The position numbers and the translations under genes are program-made. DNA of 64,000 nucleotides from Hominifimenecus microfluidus (GTDB taxonomy: Bacteria > Bacillota > Clostridia > Lachnospirales > Lachnospiraceae). Shown here piece after piece: positions 1-8,566 of the stretch. The stretch is from the NCBI GenBank assembly GCA_020687485.1, contig JAJEQR010000004.1:51576-115575 (forward strand). Reading direction: 5' to 3'. The notes below the pieces were generated by a model. The model ran no database searches, was not told the origin of the DNA, and was given only the letters and a program-made list of their open reading frames with translations. The stretch's first letter is position 1. Each line of letters starts with the position of its first letter.

Positions 1-1
1 T

Positions 2-574
2 GGAAGAATTTCTTTCCCAATCTTTTGTTTCCTGGCAGCGGAGGGCATCGCCTGGACGAGTAATATTTTTAAATATGCGCTGCGGCTGGGAGCTTTTGCT
101 CTGATCTCCGAGGTATTCTACGACCTGGCGTTCCATAGTACCATCTGGGATCCCATGCACCAGAATGTGTTCTTCACACTCCTTCTGGGAGTTGTGGCAG
201 GTGGTATGTTACGGGAGATCGGACAGAGGATCTGCCAAAAGAAATGCTCCTGGTTCTTTGCGTTGTGCGGTATGCTTGCCGTTCTGTGTTGTCTGATATT
301 TGCCGAATGGCTGCATACAGATTATGGAATGCGGGGCGTGGGATTGATCCTTTTCTTCTATCTGGCGCGCCGTACAGGAGTCTGGCGTTATGTGATCGTG
401 ACGCTGTGTATGTGCTTTCTCTGGTGGGGGAAGATTCAGATGTACGCCGTACTGGCGCTTCCGATCCTTTTCCTGTATAATGGGAAAAAAGGCCAGCGCA
501 TGCCGAAGTATGCGTTCTATGCCTTTTATCCGCTGCATTTATTCATTTTATGGGGGATTAAAACATTATTATGA
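2..574 (+). CDS. TraX-family membrane protein, 3' part (left edge cut)
   Basis: The reading frame is open from base 2 and has no stop until 574, so the gene begins outside the window. The visible 190 residues contain the TraX-type segment [19 protein letters not shown], followed by [17 protein letters not shown] and several hydrophobic spans, ending in [10 protein letters not shown]. These are the signatures of the TraX family of multispanning membrane proteins, which are related to acyltransferases and in Firmicutes are mostly of unknown role. The first in-frame ATG at 155 is internal and not the true start. Its stop overlaps the next start in ATGA (571-574), which suggests translational coupling to larB, although no functional link between the two families is known. 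Confidence 0.85.
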   Translation, partial: GRISFPIFCFLAAEGIAWTSNIFKYALRLGAFALISEVFYDLAFHSTIWDPMHQNVFFTLLLGVVAGGMLREIGQRICQKKCSWFFALCGMLAVLCCLIFAEWLHTDYGMRGVGLILFFYLARRTGVWRYVIVTLCMCFLWWGKIQMYAVLALPILFLYNGKKGQRMPKYAFYAFYPLHLFILWGIKTLL

Positions 575-1341
575 ACAGAGATCATATTCTGTCTATTCTG
601 AAAGATATCGAGAATGGAAATCTTTCCGCCGAGCTTGCGGCGGAGAAGCTGCGCCTGGAGCCGTATGAGGAGTTTTCCTATGCAAATGTGGATCATCATC
701 GGGGGCTCCGGCAGGGCGTGCCGGAGGTGATTTACGGTGCCGGAAAGACGGCAGAGCAGATCCGGGGCATCGCGGAGGCGATGCTGCGTCATGAGGATGA
801 GAATATCCTGATTACGCGGATCAGTCCGGAGAAGAGAGCCGTGCTGGAAGGGCTTCCGGTGGACTACCGGGAGATCGCGCAGATTGCGATTGTGAATCCG
901 AAGCCCATCGAGAAGCCATATGGAAGTATTGTGGTGGTGAGCGCGGGAACCAGCGATATGCCGGTCGCCGAGGAGGCTGCTGTGACGGCAGAGGTCCTTG
1001 GCAACCGTGTAACCAGGATCTATGATTCTGGAGTCGCCGGGATTCACCGGTTGTTGGCGCATACAGAGGAGTTGATGCAGGCCAGAGCAGTGGTTGCGGT
1101 TGCGGGTATGGAAGGGGCGCTGGCCAGCGTGGTCGGAGGTCTCGTGGACTGCCCGGTGATCGCGGTTCCGACAAGTGTGGGTTACGGGGCGTCTTTCCAC
1201 GGACTGGCGGCTCTCCTTGCGATGCTGAATTCCTGTGCCAGCGGCGTCAGTGTCGTGAATATTGACAATGGATTCGGGGCTGGCTACCAGGCGAGCATGA
1301 TTAACCAGGTTGGCAGGTATTCGAAATCTGTATCTGAGTAG
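571..1341 (+). CDS. larB: LarB-type (AIR-carboxylase-like) nickel-pincer cofactor protein
   Basis: This 256-residue protein has the layout of LarB: an N-terminal helical segment (about residues 1-115) and a C-terminal PurE-like Rossmann domain with [27 protein letters not shown] and the glycine-rich [15 protein letters not shown] and [12 protein letters not shown] motifs. LarB carboxylates and hydrolyses nicotinic acid adenine dinucleotide in the first step of making the nickel-pincer nucleotide of lactate racemase. The usual partners larC and larE are not in the 3' neighbourhood, and anything upstream lies outside the window. The start ATG overlaps the stop of the TraX-like gene. A convergent ABC permease ends 11 bases downstream with no clear terminator between. 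Confidence 0.85.
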   Translation: MNRDHILSILKDIENGNLSAELAAEKLRLEPYEEFSYANVDHHRGLRQGVPEVIYGAGKTAEQIRGIAEAMLRHEDENILITRISPEKRAVLEGLPVDYREIAQIAIVNPKPIEKPYGSIVVVSAGTSDMPVAEEAAVTAEVLGNRVTRIYDSGVAGIHRLLAHTEELMQARAVVAVAGMEGALASVVGGLVDCPVIAVPTSVGYGASFHGLAALLAMLNSCASGVSVVNIDNGFGAGYQASMINQVGRYSKSVSE

Positions 1342-1352
1342 AACTTCGAATA

Positions 1353-4300
1353 CTATTCTACACTCTTCAGCGATTCAATCATATCGATTTTCTTCAGCTT
1401 GAAGTACATGGACACATTTACGATCACGGAGAACAGGATCGTAAAGAGTGAGCTGTACACGTAACTTAAGAAGCGAACCTTTTGGCCAAACATAAGCATA
1501 TCAACCTCAACGGTCTGGATGACATAATGGTGCAGCCACAGGCCGAGCACGATACCGGAGGCGATGCCGAAGATCGTGAGCAGGATATTCTCGCGGTAGA
1601 CGTATCCGGCTACTTCTCCGTCATAGAAGCCAAGCACCTTTAACGTCGCCAGCTCCCGGCGGCGTTCTGTGATATTGATATTGTTCAGGTTATACAGAAC
1701 CACGAAAGCCAGAAGGCCTGCCGAGATGATCAGCACCCAGATTACGAAATCCAGACTGCGCATCATGTTATCAACCGTCTCCTGAAGATCCCGTACATAA
1801 TTCACACTGGTGACAGCATCCAGATCCAGCAGGGAGACCGCAAATGCATTCTCCTCATCGGCGCTCATCTCATCCGCGATCAGCAGGACTTCATTGTACT
1901 CCGGAGCGTGTCCGTAGAGGCTCTCATAGAGGGCAGGTGTCATATAGACGTAGTGGTGCAGGTAGTTCTCTGCAATCGCAAGGACGGTCACTTTCTGCCC
2001 GCTGGTATCATCTTCGGCAATTGTAAAGGTGTCGCCAACCTTCAGATTCAGCATATCCGCCAGCTTCTCCGTGAGGATAACACCATCATCACTCAGCGAA
2101 TAAGTCTCAGAATTTCTTGTCCGGCTTCTCAGATGAATAAAATCCGGGAAGAGGGAAGGGTCCTCCGGCACGAAGAGGTAAGCGTCCTCGGAAGCAGCGC
2201 CGTTCTTCATTGTCTTCGTTACCTTATAATCCGTCATGAATTCCTGCACGGGAGCAGAAGCGGAGAGCACTTCCGTGAGAGGCTCCTCCGGCTCTTCAGA
2301 ATCCAGACTCAGATAGAACTGATACGTGTTCACCGTTGTATATTGCGTATCTACAATCTTGGCGATAGAATCTCTTAAACCGAAGCCGACCATCAGAAGA
2401 GCCATGCAGCCGCCGATACCGAAGACAGTCATGAAGAAGCGCTTCTTGTAGCGGAAGAGGTTGCGCAGAGTGGATTTTGAGGTGAAGCTCAGGTGCTTCC
2501 ACAGGAAAGTAATCCGTTCTAAGAGGATGCGCTTCCCCTGTGCGGGAGCGGCAGGACGCATCAGTTCGGCAGGCTCTGCCAGGAATTCCTTATAACAGGC
2601 GGCCCAGGTAGCGATGCCTGTGCAGCAGATCGCAATCAACGCACTCATCAGCGCAAGTACCGGCTGAATTGGCGTACAGGTGGCAGTGAGGCCATTGTAC
2701 ATCATCTGATACGCCGAGATGATGACCCAGGGGAGGACGCGGCTTCCGACCAGGACGCCGAGGATGCTGCCAAGGATGGTGGCGGACAGCGCATATGCCA
2801 TGTATTTGGCAGCGATCGCTCCCTTGGAGTAGCCAAGGGCCTTCAGTGTGCCAATCTGCGTGCGTTCCTCCTCAACCATACGGGTCATTGTGGTCAGGCT
2901 GACAAGCGCAGCGACCAGGAAGAAGATGGCAGGGAAGACCTTGCCGAGGTTTCCGATTCGCTCTGCGTCCATGCCGTATTCCACATAGGACTGGATCGTA
3001 TCGCGGTCAAGAACGTACCAGTCCGGATACTTCAGGTCGTTCAGATCGGCTTCTGCATCGGCGAGTTCCTTCTCAGCGTCGGCGATCTTCTCATCAGCTT
3101 CCTGCTTTCCGTCTTCATATTCTTTCCAGCCGTCCGCAAGATCGTTTTCTGCATCGGCAATCTCATCCTTCGCATCGGCGATCTGCGATTCTGCGTCGGC
3201 AATTTGGTCTCTGGCGTCGGACAGCTCTGATTCGGAGGCGTCCAGTTTTGCCTGATTTGCTGCCAGTGTGTTGTAGGACTCTGCTAGTGTCTTACGGCCT
3301 GCTTCCAGCTGTGCCTCTCCTTCAGAAAGCTGTGTCTTTGCTGTGCTTAACTGCGTTTCGGCGGCTGCGATCTGCTCTCCGGCAGCGTTAAGCTCCGCCT
3401 GCTTCTCGGTAAGTGCCTGACGCTGCGCTTCCAGCGCCTGACGGTTCGCCACAAGCTCTTCACGCTGGGCATCCAGAGCATCGATGGAGGCATCGATCTG
3501 CGCCAACTGCGCTTTTAGCTCTTCGATCTGCGCGGCGTCTGCCATTCCGGAACTTTCCAGCAGGTTCAGCTGATCGGCCAGTGTCTGGCGGAGCACCGGG
3601 AGATTGGTTGCTGCTGCTTCCAACTCATTTTCTCCGGCGGTCAGCTGTGCATCCGCATCGGCAAGCGCAGCAAAGCCGGCGTCGAGTTGAGCTTTTCCTT
3701 CTTCATAGGTTTGCTTCTGTTCCAGGAACAGAGCTTCCTGCGATTCTAATTCTGCGCGGGCGTCCGCCAGCTGCTGCGCGTTCGCTTCCAGTTCATCGAG
3801 ACCGCTATAATACTGATCCCAGCCGTTCGCCAGTTGCGATTTGCCGTCCTGCAGCTGCTTCTCGCCGTCTGCGAGCTCTTTCTTACCGTCTGCAAGTTCC
3901 TGCTCTTTCTCTTCCAGTGTGGCTTTTGCATCGGCAAGCTCAGATTCGCCGTCCGTCAGTTCCTTTCTGGCATCGGCAAGCTCGGTATCCGCTTCCTCTT
4001 TCGCGTCATTTAACTTGTCACGTCCTTCCTGGATCGCATCTGTGGCATCGTTATAGATGCCAGCGTAACGGATCTCACAACGGGCATCCGCGATATCTTC
4101 GATGGCACTTACTACGGAATCCACCGAGGATTCATAGGCGTTGCTGTAGGATACCAGATTTTTTGCACCATCCACAGATACATAGATGGATGTGTAATAA
4201 TCGGCGGTGAATACCTCCGGCATCAGATAGAGAAGACCGCTGCAGCTGCCGTTGCCAATGGAAGCGGTTCCACGGGTCAGCGACAGGTAGGAGGGATTCT

Positions 4301-4814
4301 CCGCGAAGCCGGTGACGGTGAAGTTCAGGCAGGACAGGGAATCCGACAGGTCGGTATCCTTCTCACCATAGAGAGTAATCGTATCGCCGATCGAGTAATA
4401 AGATTGCAGTACAGTATCCAGAAGACATTCATCCGCCTGTTCCGGGAGACGTCCTTCCGTGATGCGCGGCGTGCTGATCTGTGTGGTCAGGGAATTGACC
4501 TGCAGCACAAATTCCTTCTCCGTTGTGGCAGCCAGAGCCTCCAGCGTGTGTACACCTTCTGTCTGTGCCACGCCGTCTACCGCAGCGATCGCCTGACAGT
4601 CATCCTCCGTCAGACCCAGCGTGCTGAGCACGCGGATATCAAGAAAATTCGTATCGTCGAAGAGCACATCGGCGGAGAGCTCCATATCCGGCTCCGCCGA
4701 GCGCACTCCCGAGAAGAAGGCTACCCCAAGCGCTACGATGAAGAGCAGAGACAGATAACGGTTCCGACTCTTCCGGATTTCACGGAAGAATTCTTTTCGT
4801 AATACGTGCTTCAT
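1353..4814 (-). CDS. FtsX-family ABC transporter permease with long extracellular coiled coil
   Basis: This protein of about 1150 residues has one N-terminal membrane span (near residues 20-40) and an extracellular region that includes roughly 330 residues of Ala/Glu/Asp-rich heptad repeats (about 250-590, with units such as LADGKKELADGEKQLQDG). A first FtsX membrane block follows (about 610-760, with the RTQIGTLKALGYSKGAI motif), then a second extracellular domain and a C-terminal FtsX block with RRRELATLKVLGF. Permeases of this kind pair with a MacB/LolD-type ATPase and act mechanically on extracytoplasmic substrates. The substrate here is unknown. The ATPase gene lies immediately upstream. 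The ATG at 4814 was preferred; an in-frame GTG at 4823 overlapping the ATPase stop is possible, and neither start has a clear ribosome binding site. Confidence 0.9.
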   Translation of the reverse strand: MKHVLRKEFFREIRKSRNRYLSLLFIVALGVAFFSGVRSAEPDMELSADVLFDDTNFLDIRVLSTLGLTEDDCQAIAAVDGVAQTEGVHTLEALAATTEKEFVLQVNSLTTQISTPRITEGRLPEQADECLLDTVLQSYYSIGDTITLYGEKDTDLSDSLSCLNFTVTGFAENPSYLSLTRGTASIGNGSCSGLLYLMPEVFTADYYTSIYVSVDGAKNLVSYSNAYESSVDSVVSAIEDIADARCEIRYAGIYNDATDAIQEGRDKLNDAKEEADTELADARKELTDGESELADAKATLEEKEQELADGKKELADGEKQLQDGKSQLANGWDQYYSGLDELEANAQQLADARAELESQEALFLEQKQTYEEGKAQLDAGFAALADADAQLTAGENELEAAATNLPVLRQTLADQLNLLESSGMADAAQIEELKAQLAQIDASIDALDAQREELVANRQALEAQRQALTEKQAELNAAGEQIAAAETQLSTAKTQLSEGEAQLEAGRKTLAESYNTLAANQAKLDASESELSDARDQIADAESQIADAKDEIADAENDLADGWKEYEDGKQEADEKIADAEKELADAEADLNDLKYPDWYVLDRDTIQSYVEYGMDAERIGNLGKVFPAIFFLVAALVSLTTMTRMVEEERTQIGTLKALGYSKGAIAAKYMAYALSATILGSILGVLVGSRVLPWVIISAYQMMYNGLTATCTPIQPVLALMSALIAICCTGIATWAACYKEFLAEPAELMRPAAPAQGKRILLERITFLWKHLSFTSKSTLRNLFRYKKRFFMTVFGIGGCMALLMVGFGLRDSIAKIVDTQYTTVNTYQFYLSLDSEEPEEPLTEVLSASAPVQEFMTDYKVTKTMKNGAASEDAYLFVPEDPSLFPDFIHLRSRTRNSETYSLSDDGVILTEKLADMLNLKVGDTFTIAEDDTSGQKVTVLAIAENYLHHYVYMTPALYESLYGHAPEYNEVLLIADEMSADEENAFAVSLLDLDAVTSVNYVRDLQETVDNMMRSLDFVIWVLIISAGLLAFVVLYNLNNINITERRRELATLKVLGFYDGEVAGYVYRENILLTIFGIASGIVLGLWLHHYVIQTVEVDMLMFGQKVRFLSYVYSSLFTILFSVIVNVSMYFKLKKIDMIESLKSVE

Positions 4815-4816
4815 AG

Positions 4817-5521
4817 CTACCACTCAATCTCGGAGACAGCCTTCGGATGCTCGTTGATGCTGGTGCGGCTGACTTTTCCGTTCTTGATCTCGATCACGCG
4901 GTCGGCCATGGGGGCGATTGCCGAGTTATGCGTGATTACGATAATGGTCATCTTCCGGGAGCGGCAGGTGTCCTGCAGGAGCTTCAGAATCGCTTTGCCG
5001 GTCATATAATCCAGTGCACCGGTCGGCTCGTCGCAGAGCAGGAGCTTCGGATTCTTTGCCAGTGCGCGGGCGATCGAGACACGCTGCTGTTCGCCGCCGG
5101 AGAGCTGTGCCGGAAAGTTCCCCAGGCGGTCGCCGAGGCCGACGTCGCGCAGAACCTGATCGGCAGGCAGTGGATCCTTACAGATTTGAAGCGCCAGTTC
5201 CACATTCTCCAGAGCTGTCAGGTTCTGAACCAGGTTGTAGAATTGAAAGACGAAGCCGATATCATTTCTGCGATAGGCGATCAGTTGCTTGTGGGACAGC
5301 GTTGCAATATCCGTTCCGTCTACCAGAATCTCACCGGAGGTGGGACGGTCCATGCCTCCGAGAATATTGAGGACGGTTGTCTTGCCTGCTCCGCTGGGTC
5401 CGACGATGACGACGAATTCTCCCTTCTCAATGGAGAAGTCGATTCCGTTGGCGGCAGGAATTGTGACCTCCCCGACATGGTAGGTCTTGGTTACATTTCT
5501 GCACTCGACAAAAGATGGCAT
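4817..5521 (-). CDS. ABC transporter ATP-binding protein (MacB/LolD type)
   Basis: This is a 234-residue nucleotide-binding subunit. Walker A is GPSGAGKTT, the ABC signature is LSGGEQQR, and Walker B is [12 protein letters not shown], where the PTGALD form is typical of the MacB/LolD/FtsE branch that couples to FtsX-like permeases. The length is normal for the family. It is the first gene of a two-gene operon with the permease, whose ATG lies 2 bases past its stop. The ribosome binding site AGAAAGGA precedes the ATG. A good sigma-A promoter (TTGTAT, 17 bp, TATACT on the minus strand) lies about 55 bases upstream. The energy-coupling role is firm; the transported or remodelled substrate is not known. 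Confidence 0.95.
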   Translation of the reverse strand: MPSFVECRNVTKTYHVGEVTIPAANGIDFSIEKGEFVVIVGPSGAGKTTVLNILGGMDRPTSGEILVDGTDIATLSHKQLIAYRRNDIGFVFQFYNLVQNLTALENVELALQICKDPLPADQVLRDVGLGDRLGNFPAQLSGGEQQRVSIARALAKNPKLLLCDEPTGALDYMTGKAILKLLQDTCRSRKMTIIVITHNSAIAPMADRVIEIKNGKVSRTSINEHPKAVSEIEW

Positions 5522-5576
5522 ATTGAGAAATCCTTTCTTATGTTAATGAGTTTTAACTGGTGAATCCTTAAAACTT

Positions 5577-5605
5577 AGTATAACATTCACTTATCGGAGA
5601 TACAA
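5577..5605 (-). promoter_or_regulatory. Sigma-A promoter for the ABC ATPase/permease operon
   Basis: On the minus strand TTGTAT (5605-5600) is followed by a 17-bp spacer and TATACT (5582-5577). Transcription would start near 5570 and give a leader of about 50 bases. The rest of the 216-base gap to the divergent Cof gene shows no clear second promoter. Confidence 0.6.
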
Positions 5606-5737
5606 TGAAAATTTATGAAAAAAGCATGCAGGAATTGGGCGTTTACAATCGAACGGATTTTCGGTATACTGGATGCAGATGGGAGCGCGCTTGCACAACA
5701 CGCTCTGTGTTAGAATTTATGCCGAGGAGGAAGTACG

Positions 5738-6550
5738 ATGCAGATACGTTTGATTGCCACTGATCTGGACGGGACACTGGTACCGGCCGGAGGGAGTACG
5801 CCGGAGCGGGTACTGCTGACATTGGAGGAGGCCATGCGCCGGGGAATTCTGGTTGTCCCGGCGACAGGCCGGACACTGACTTCCATACCACCGGAGATTT
5901 CCGGTCTGTCCGGAATCCGATATATCATATCTTCGAACGGTGCTGCGATCACAGACCGGAAGGAGCGCCGGCGCATTCATGAGACACTGATTCCGGCACC
6001 GGCAGCGGCGGAGATCCTGCGGCGACTGTCTGTTTATGGCGTATACAGCTGTGCTTATATTCATGATACCGTGTACAACTGGTCGGAACTTCCGTCATTT
6101 CTTTCAAATTATTATAAGAATCTGGAGCATTTTCATAAGAACGGAAAGAAGGATCTCCCCTCTTATATCGAGGAAAACGGACTGGATGTGGAGAAGCTCT
6201 TTGTGGCGGTTGGCGATCCGGATACCCGGAATATGATCCGACAGGAATTCGGGGATCTGCCAGGGCTTCATCTGACATCATCTTCCTCCTATAATCTGGA
6301 ATTCAACCGTTGTGACGCGGATAAGGGAAAAGCACTGCGCTGGCTCTGCGATTACCTGGAGATTCCCATGAATCAAGTGCTTGCCATGGGAGATAATGAG
6401 AACGATCACACTATGCTGCAGACGGCTGGAATCACGATTGCGCCGGAAAATGCTTCCGATGAGACGAAACTTCTGGTAAGTCAGGTTGTTGCTGCCTGCA
6501 GGGAAGGCGGAACGGCGGATTTTATCCGAAAATGGATTCTGGATGTCTGA
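5738..6550 (+). CDS. Cof-type HAD-superfamily hydrolase (sugar-phosphate phosphatase-like)
   Basis: This 270-residue protein has the four HAD motifs of the Cof/IIB subfamily: motif I is TDLDGTLVP with the nucleophilic Asp near residue 9, motif II is SSNGA, motif III is the Lys in CDADKGKALRW, and motif IV is MGDNENDHTMLQ. The large cap between motifs II and III fits Cof proteins that dephosphorylate sugar phosphates, FMN, PLP or similar small phosphates. The exact substrate cannot be read from sequence. GAGGAGGA lies 8 bases before the ATG and supports the start. It is divergent from the ABC operon and appears to be transcribed alone, with perR about 190 bases downstream behind its own promoter. 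Confidence 0.9.
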   Translation: MQIRLIATDLDGTLVPAGGSTPERVLLTLEEAMRRGILVVPATGRTLTSIPPEISGLSGIRYIISSNGAAITDRKERRRIHETLIPAPAAAEILRRLSVYGVYSCAYIHDTVYNWSELPSFLSNYYKNLEHFHKNGKKDLPSYIEENGLDVEKLFVAVGDPDTRNMIRQEFGDLPGLHLTSSSSYNLEFNRCDADKGKALRWLCDYLEIPMNQVLAMGDNENDHTMLQTAGITIAPENASDETKLLVSQVVAACREGGTADFIRKWILDV

Positions 6551-6616
6551 AGATATACGTCTTTTTTCCAGACAGGAATTTCCAGGTAAAATCGAGTATG
6601 TTGATAAGAAATAGGC

Positions 6617-6645
6617 TTGACAGGGATACTTTTAAGTAATATATT
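6617..6645 (+). promoter_or_regulatory. Sigma-A promoter of the PerR-like gene
   Basis: TTGACA (6617-6622), a 17-bp spacer and TATATT (6640-6645) form a near-consensus promoter. The -10 box overlaps the left arm of the palindrome at 6644-6672. Confidence 0.8.
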
Positions 6646-6672
6646 GATAATAGTTATTGATTCTATTATCAA
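6644..6672 (+). promoter_or_regulatory. Perfect palindromic operator over the perR promoter
   Basis: TTGATAATAG (6644-6653) and CTATTATCAA (6663-6672) are exact reverse complements separated by 9 bases. The left arm overlaps the -10 box and the site covers the expected transcription start, which fits autorepression. The arms match the rubrerythrin operator at 7145-7177 in the form GATAAYAG, 9 bases, CTRTTATC. Binding by the PerR-like protein is inferred. Confidence 0.7.
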
Positions 6673-6737
6673 CAGCGTTGAGGAATGACAGAATCGAGCC
6701 ATTCGGAAGCGCTGCGTGATACGGAAAGGGGGTCTGT

Positions 6738-7133
6738 ATGAGAAAGTACAGCAGACAGAGAGAAGCGATCTGTGAATATCTGGGCAGCCGCAAGGATCAT
6801 CCGACCGCGGATATGGTCTTTCAGGCAGTTCGCCAGGTATATCCGAAGATCAGTCTGGGAACCGTATACCGTAACCTGACCCTGCTTGCCAGTGAGGGGG
6901 AGATTCTGAAGCTGAACTGTGGTGACGGCGTCGAACATTACGACGCGCAGACCGCGCCGCACTGCCATTATTACTGCAGAAGCTGCGGAAGCCTGAAGGA
7001 TATTTTTATGGAAGAACCGATTCGGCTTGCGTATGAGAAGGAGAGCGAGGACGGCGACCTCATCGAGGGCTGCAACATCATGTTCTACGGAATTTGCGAA
7101 AAATGCAAAAATGCGGTTGACAAGGCGGAATAA
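6738..7133 (+). CDS. perR: Fur-family regulator, PerR-like
   Basis: This is a 131-residue Fur-family winged-helix repressor. The recognition segment is ISLGTVYRNL. The structural zinc site is formed by two CxxC pairs, C80/C83 and C120/C123. The regulatory-site pattern D69-x5-H75-x-H77 together with H21 of HPTADMV matches the metal ligands of PerR; Fur has Glu where PerR has Asp, so PerR fits better than Fur. PerR senses peroxide through metal-catalysed oxidation of these histidines and de-represses peroxide defence genes. The next gene is a rubrerythrin, a classic PerR target in clostridia, and both promoters carry the same style of palindrome. GAAAGGGGG lies upstream of the ATG. Confidence 0.88.
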   Translation: MRKYSRQREAICEYLGSRKDHPTADMVFQAVRQVYPKISLGTVYRNLTLLASEGEILKLNCGDGVEHYDAQTAPHCHYYCRSCGSLKDIFMEEPIRLAYEKESEDGDLIEGCNIMFYGICEKCKNAVDKAE

Positions 7134-7145
7134 ATGTGGTAGACT
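7117..7145 (+). promoter_or_regulatory. Sigma-A promoter of the rubrerythrin gene
   Basis: TTGACA (7117-7122), a 17-bp spacer and TAGACT (7140-7145) lie across the 3' end of the perR gene. The palindrome at 7145-7177 starts on the last base of the -10 box. Confidence 0.75.
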
Positions 7146-7177
7146 ATCGATAACAGGAATAATTACTGTTATCGATA
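7145..7177 (+). promoter_or_regulatory. Perfect palindromic operator of the rubrerythrin gene
   Basis: TATCGATAACAG (7145-7156) and CTGTTATCGATA (7166-7177) are exact reverse complements with a 9-base spacer, directly downstream of the -10 box. Arm sequence and spacer length match the perR operator. Repression by the PerR-like protein is inferred. Confidence 0.7.
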
Positions 7178-7265
7178 ACAAGAAAACGCGAAGCAATTCG
7201 CATACACCTGCCGGTGATCACAGATCGACGCCGGCAGCATTATAAAAGAAAAGGAGATAACAATC

Positions 7266-7856
7266 ATGAAGAAGTTCGTATGTCAGGTATGTGGTTATGT
7301 ATATGAAGGCGAAACCGCTCCGGAGAAATGTCCCCAGTGTGGTGTTCCGGGCAGCAAGTTCACGGAAGTGAAGGACGGCGAGATGAAGCTTGCAGCAGAA
7401 CATGAGTATGGCATCTACGGTAAGACCGTGAAGAATAATGCAGATATCAGCGCAGAGGATAAGGCATATATCCTGGATCAGCTGAAGGCGAATTTCAGCG
7501 GCGAATGTTCCGAGGTTGGTATGTACCTGTGCATGGCGCGTATCGCACATCGCGAGGGTTATCCTGAGATCGGTCTGTACTGGGAGAAGGCTGCTTACGA
7601 GGAAGCAGAACACGCAGCCAAGTTTGCAGAGCTGCTGGGCGAGGAGCTGGAGCCGAACATGAAGGCGGATACCAAGTCCAATCTGGCATGGCGCGTAGAC
7701 TGTGAGTTCGGCGCAACTCAGGGTAAGGTAGATCTGGCTTCCTGCGCAAAGAGAAACAATCTCGACGCGATTCATGATACCGTTCATGAGATGGCACGCG
7801 ACGAGGCGCGTCACGGCAAGGCTCTGAAGGGCCTGTTGGAGCGCTACTTCGGTTAA
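7266..7856 (+). CDS. Reverse rubrerythrin (rubredoxin domain first)
   Basis: This 196-residue non-haem iron protein has the domain order of the clostridial reverse rubrerythrins. A rubredoxin-like domain is at the N-terminus (CQVCGY and CPQCGVPG, residues about 6-30) and a ferritin-like diiron domain follows (about 60-190), with the helices [33 protein letters not shown] and MARDEARHG supplying Glu and His ligands. These proteins reduce hydrogen peroxide and oxygen with electrons from NADH via rubredoxin-type carriers, and are strongly induced by air in anaerobes. AAAGGAG precedes the ATG. The gene follows perR and has its own promoter, palindromic operator and a strong downstream terminator. 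Confidence 0.92.
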   Translation: MKKFVCQVCGYVYEGETAPEKCPQCGVPGSKFTEVKDGEMKLAAEHEYGIYGKTVKNNADISAEDKAYILDQLKANFSGECSEVGMYLCMARIAHREGYPEIGLYWEKAAYEEAEHAAKFAELLGEELEPNMKADTKSNLAWRVDCEFGATQGKVDLASCAKRNNLDAIHDTVHEMARDEARHGKALKGLLERYFG

Positions 7857-7896
7857 TCCACGGGAACAATCGTAACCTGATAGGCTTGTTTACCAA

Positions 7897-7933
7897 AGAA
7901 GAAGACCACCGGAAAGCCGGTGGTCTTCTTTAC
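7897..7933 (+). terminator. Terminator after rubrerythrin
   Basis: AAGAAGACCACCGG and CCGGTGGTCTTCTT form a perfect 14-bp stem with an AAAG loop, followed by Ts. It could also serve the convergent cold-shock gene because the minus strand continues with Ts. Confidence 0.85.
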
Positions 7934-8023
7934 GTACGAATGTAATTGAAACTTGTTAATTACCCATTCAATTAGGAACTATAAATATAATTCAAAAGAA
8001 AAGGTACAACGATGGGTTTGAAA

Positions 8024-8221
8024 TTATAACTTCGTTACGTTGGTAGCCTGAGGTCCCTTAGCGCCATTTACTACGTCGAACTCAACTTCCTGACCCTCGT
8101 CGAGAGACTTGAAGCCTTCCATGTTCAGACCGGAGTAGTGTACGAACACATCGTTGCCCTCAGCGTCGGAAATGAATCCGTAACCCTTCTGGTTGTTGAA
8201 CCACTTAACTGTACCTTTCAT
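8024..8221 (-). CDS. CspA-family cold-shock protein
   Basis: This is a 65-residue single cold-shock domain. It carries both RNA-binding motifs, [11 protein letters not shown] (RNP1) and DVFVHYSGL (RNP2), in an otherwise standard sequence. Such proteins bind single-stranded RNA and DNA and keep mRNA leaders unfolded in the cold. The start is the ATG at 8221 because GGAGGT lies at 8226-8231; an in-frame extension upstream is leader sequence. A promoter (TTGACT, 17 bp, TATGGT) lies about 60 bases upstream, giving a leader of normal cold-shock type. Confidence 0.95.
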   Translation of the reverse strand: MKGTVKWFNNQKGYGFISDAEGNDVFVHYSGLNMEGFKSLDEGQEVEFDVVNGAKGPQATNVTKL

Positions 8222-8282
8222 GCGATACCTCCAAAAAATAAAAAAGTAAATAGTAAAATTAGTTGTTTTAACAACTGCTATG

Positions 8283-8311
8283 ACCATACCACATATTTCG
8301 GCGAAAGTCAA
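8283..8311 (-). promoter_or_regulatory. Promoter of the cold-shock gene
   Basis: On the minus strand TTGACT (8311-8306), a 17-bp spacer and TATGGT (8288-8283) resemble a sigma-A promoter. The predicted leader is about 55 bases. Confidence 0.6.
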
Positions 8312-8428
8312 ACAATTTGTGAAGACTTTATGAACTTTTTTCCAGAAAACGGAAAAAACAGCGAAATAGTATTAGCACTGAAAAACGATGGATGACAGAA
8401 AGTAAATAAAATATTTACAATTCTTTTA

Positions 8429-8457
8429 TTGACATTTGCCTCCGAAAGTAATATATT
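8429..8457 (+). promoter_or_regulatory. Promoter of htpG
   Basis: TTGACA (8429-8434), a 17-bp spacer and TATATT (8452-8457) give a near-consensus sigma-A promoter about 100 bases upstream of htpG. The leader contains CAGCAC and GTGCTG arms 10 bases apart, too close for a CIRCE element. Confidence 0.75.
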
Positions 8458-8566
8458 GATGGAAGATTAAGCAGCACCGGTCGATGAGTGCTGATTCCTG
8501 TTCAGAGCCCTGCGGGATCAAACCGCGAATCTGAATCGTACTTAAAAAAGAAAAGAGGTTTTTTAT

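Noticed and set aside
8370..8495. CIRCE-like halves (TTAGCACT at 8370, GAGTGCTGA at 8485) near htpG.
   Set aside because: The halves are about 110 bases apart, and the closer CAGCAC/GTGCTG pair has a spacing that does not fit CIRCE.
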